From assembly GCA_002413665.1 (NCBI GenBank), contig DHXK01000093.1, forward strand, positions 6,065 through 12,148: 6,084 nt of DNA. The letters are read 5' to 3'. The translations under genes were made by a program, and so were the position numbers. The notes under the pieces were generated by a model. The model had not been told where the DNA came from. It saw only the letters and a program-made list of their open reading frames with translations, and made no database searches. Below, piece after piece: positions 5,253-6,084 of the stretch; the stretch's first letter is position 1, and each line of letters begins with the position of its first letter. This stretch comes from Legionellales bacterium UBA5158 (GTDB lineage Bacteria; Pseudomonadota; Gammaproteobacteria; DSM-16500).

Positions 5253-6084
5253 TCATACAATATTAAAAACCCTATGCTCAAGCACATAGACTATCAAATA
5301 TGAAAATAAAATTGCTGACATGGCAATAAGCACAAAAAGACAAGAAAATTCCACGATCAAACTTTTTCGTATATATTTCTTGCTAGCCCCTAACACATGC
5401 AACAAGTTATACGTTAGATGTCTTTCATCCATGCTAGCTTGTAAGCTCGTCATAAAAATTAAAATACCCGCACCTAGAGTAAATAAAAATAAATATTGAA
5501 CGGCTAACGTCACTTTTCCTACTAAGTCCTGCATCTGAGTCAACAAATCAGCCACATCAATAACCGTCACATTCGGGAATAATTGTACCAATTGATTGAG
5601 TAATACAGTTTGATTGATTGCTAGATGGAAACTCGTAATATAAGTTGTAGGCAGCTGATCAAGCAAGCCAGGTGGAAATATCATGAAGAAATTAGGATGA
5701 AACGAAGACCAATCAACTGTGCGTAAATTAGTAATGACTGCAGATAGCTTTTGCTCTCCTACCTGAAAAGTTAATGTGTTCCCTAGTTGTAACTGTAAAT
5801 CATCAGCCAATTTTTTTTCTACTGATACGACAGCCTTACCTATATCGTGTGATGTGAAGTCCGCCCCAGTGACAATTTTATTATCCGACGGTGGCTGTAA
5901 CATCCAACTTAAATTTAATTCTCTATGCAATGCATTATTATTGCTTTCAGATTTAGGTACGGCTTCTAAAATAGATTTTCCATTTAATGCAATTAATCGT
6001 CCTCTGATCATGGGATAAATCCCTTCGACAGACACTTTATTTTGTTGGAAAAAATGTTGTAAGTTATTTAGGTCTGTAGGGCTC
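5253..6084 (-). CDS. ybbP: YbbP-type FtsX-family ABC transporter permease, C-terminal part (enters from right edge)
   Basis: The frame is open to the right edge: about 16 residues (SPTDLNNLQHFFQQNK) precede the GTG at 6033-6035, so that GTG is an internal Val codon. The visible 276 residues match the YbbP (COG3127) family: YPMIRGRLIALNG, then the periplasmic LRTVDWSSFHPNFFMIFPPG, then TYITSFHL and FPNVTVIDVADL. Two membrane segments follow, at about visible residues 191-214 and 241-268, with the conserved LHVLGASKKYIRKSL loop between them. Family members are inner-membrane permeases of about 800 residues paired with a LolD-like ATPase; substrates are thought to be lipids or envelope molecules but are not settled. 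The protein ends at EHRVFNIV, where the family normally continues for roughly 60 more residues with a final membrane segment. Neither alternative reading frame downstream restores that tail. It may be truncated and inactive. Confidence 0.85.
   Translation of the reverse strand, partial: SPTDLNNLQHFFQQNKVSVEGIYPMIRGRLIALNGKSILEAVPKSESNNNALHRELNLSWMLQPPSDNKIVTGADFTSHDIGKAVVSVEKKLADDLQLQLGNTLTFQVGEQKLSAVITNLRTVDWSSFHPNFFMIFPPGLLDQLPTTYITSFHLAINQTVLLNQLVQLFPNVTVIDVADLLTQMQDLVGKVTLAVQYLFLFTLGAGILIFMTSLQASMDERHLTYNLLHVLGASKKYIRKSLIVEFSCLFVLIAMSAILFSYLIVYVLEHRVFNIV

Noticed and set aside
6033..6035. GTG as the start codon of a 260-residue permease protein.
   Set aside because: The frame stays open upstream to the window edge, and the residues before it continue the family's sequence, so it is an internal valine.

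Overview
The window is AT-rich, with long A/T-rich intergenic stretches and low-GC codon use. The gene content fits a gammaproteobacterium of the Legionella/Coxiella type: a SWIM-domain SNF2 helicase, an FtsX/YbbP-like ABC permease, and two large effector-like proteins with internal repeats. This placement is an inference from protein style, not a species identification.

Layout, left to right. (1) Positions 1-547, minus strand: the N-terminal third or less of a SWIM zinc-finger SNF2-type helicase that runs off the left edge. (2) Positions 548-898: a gene-free gap with a small hairpin, a 10-bp inverted repeat and a decayed copy of a dispersed hairpin repeat. (3) Positions 899-2446, minus strand: a 515-residue protein with a microbial-type poly(ADP-ribose) glycohydrolase (PARG/macro-fold) domain, followed by two ungapped copies of a 57-residue C-terminal module. 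(4) Positions 2447-2938: a very AT-rich divergent intergenic region with a plausible sigma70-type promoter facing each way. (5) Positions 2939-4324, plus strand: an unrecognised 461-residue protein with a proline-rich tandem repeat and a hydrophobic stretch. (6) Positions 4331-5119, minus strand: an alpha/beta-hydrolase whose nucleophile-elbow serine is replaced by asparagine. It converges on the previous gene with a 6-base gap. (7) Positions 5120-5252: a short gap holding a strong hairpin. (8) Positions 5253-6084, minus strand: the C-terminal part of a YbbP-type FtsX permease that enters from the right edge and appears to lack the family's last membrane segment.

No obvious operon joins these genes. 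The central block (899-4324) looks like accessory DNA: a divergent pair of long, repeat-bearing, effector-like genes between housekeeping-type genes. The best candidate for undescribed biology is the PARG-domain protein with duplicated C-terminal modules. It could be a secreted enzyme that removes ADP-ribose marks, but secretion and activity are both inferred. The Asn-for-Ser hydrolase is the second point of interest. No transposase, integrase, tRNA, rRNA or CRISPR array was seen.
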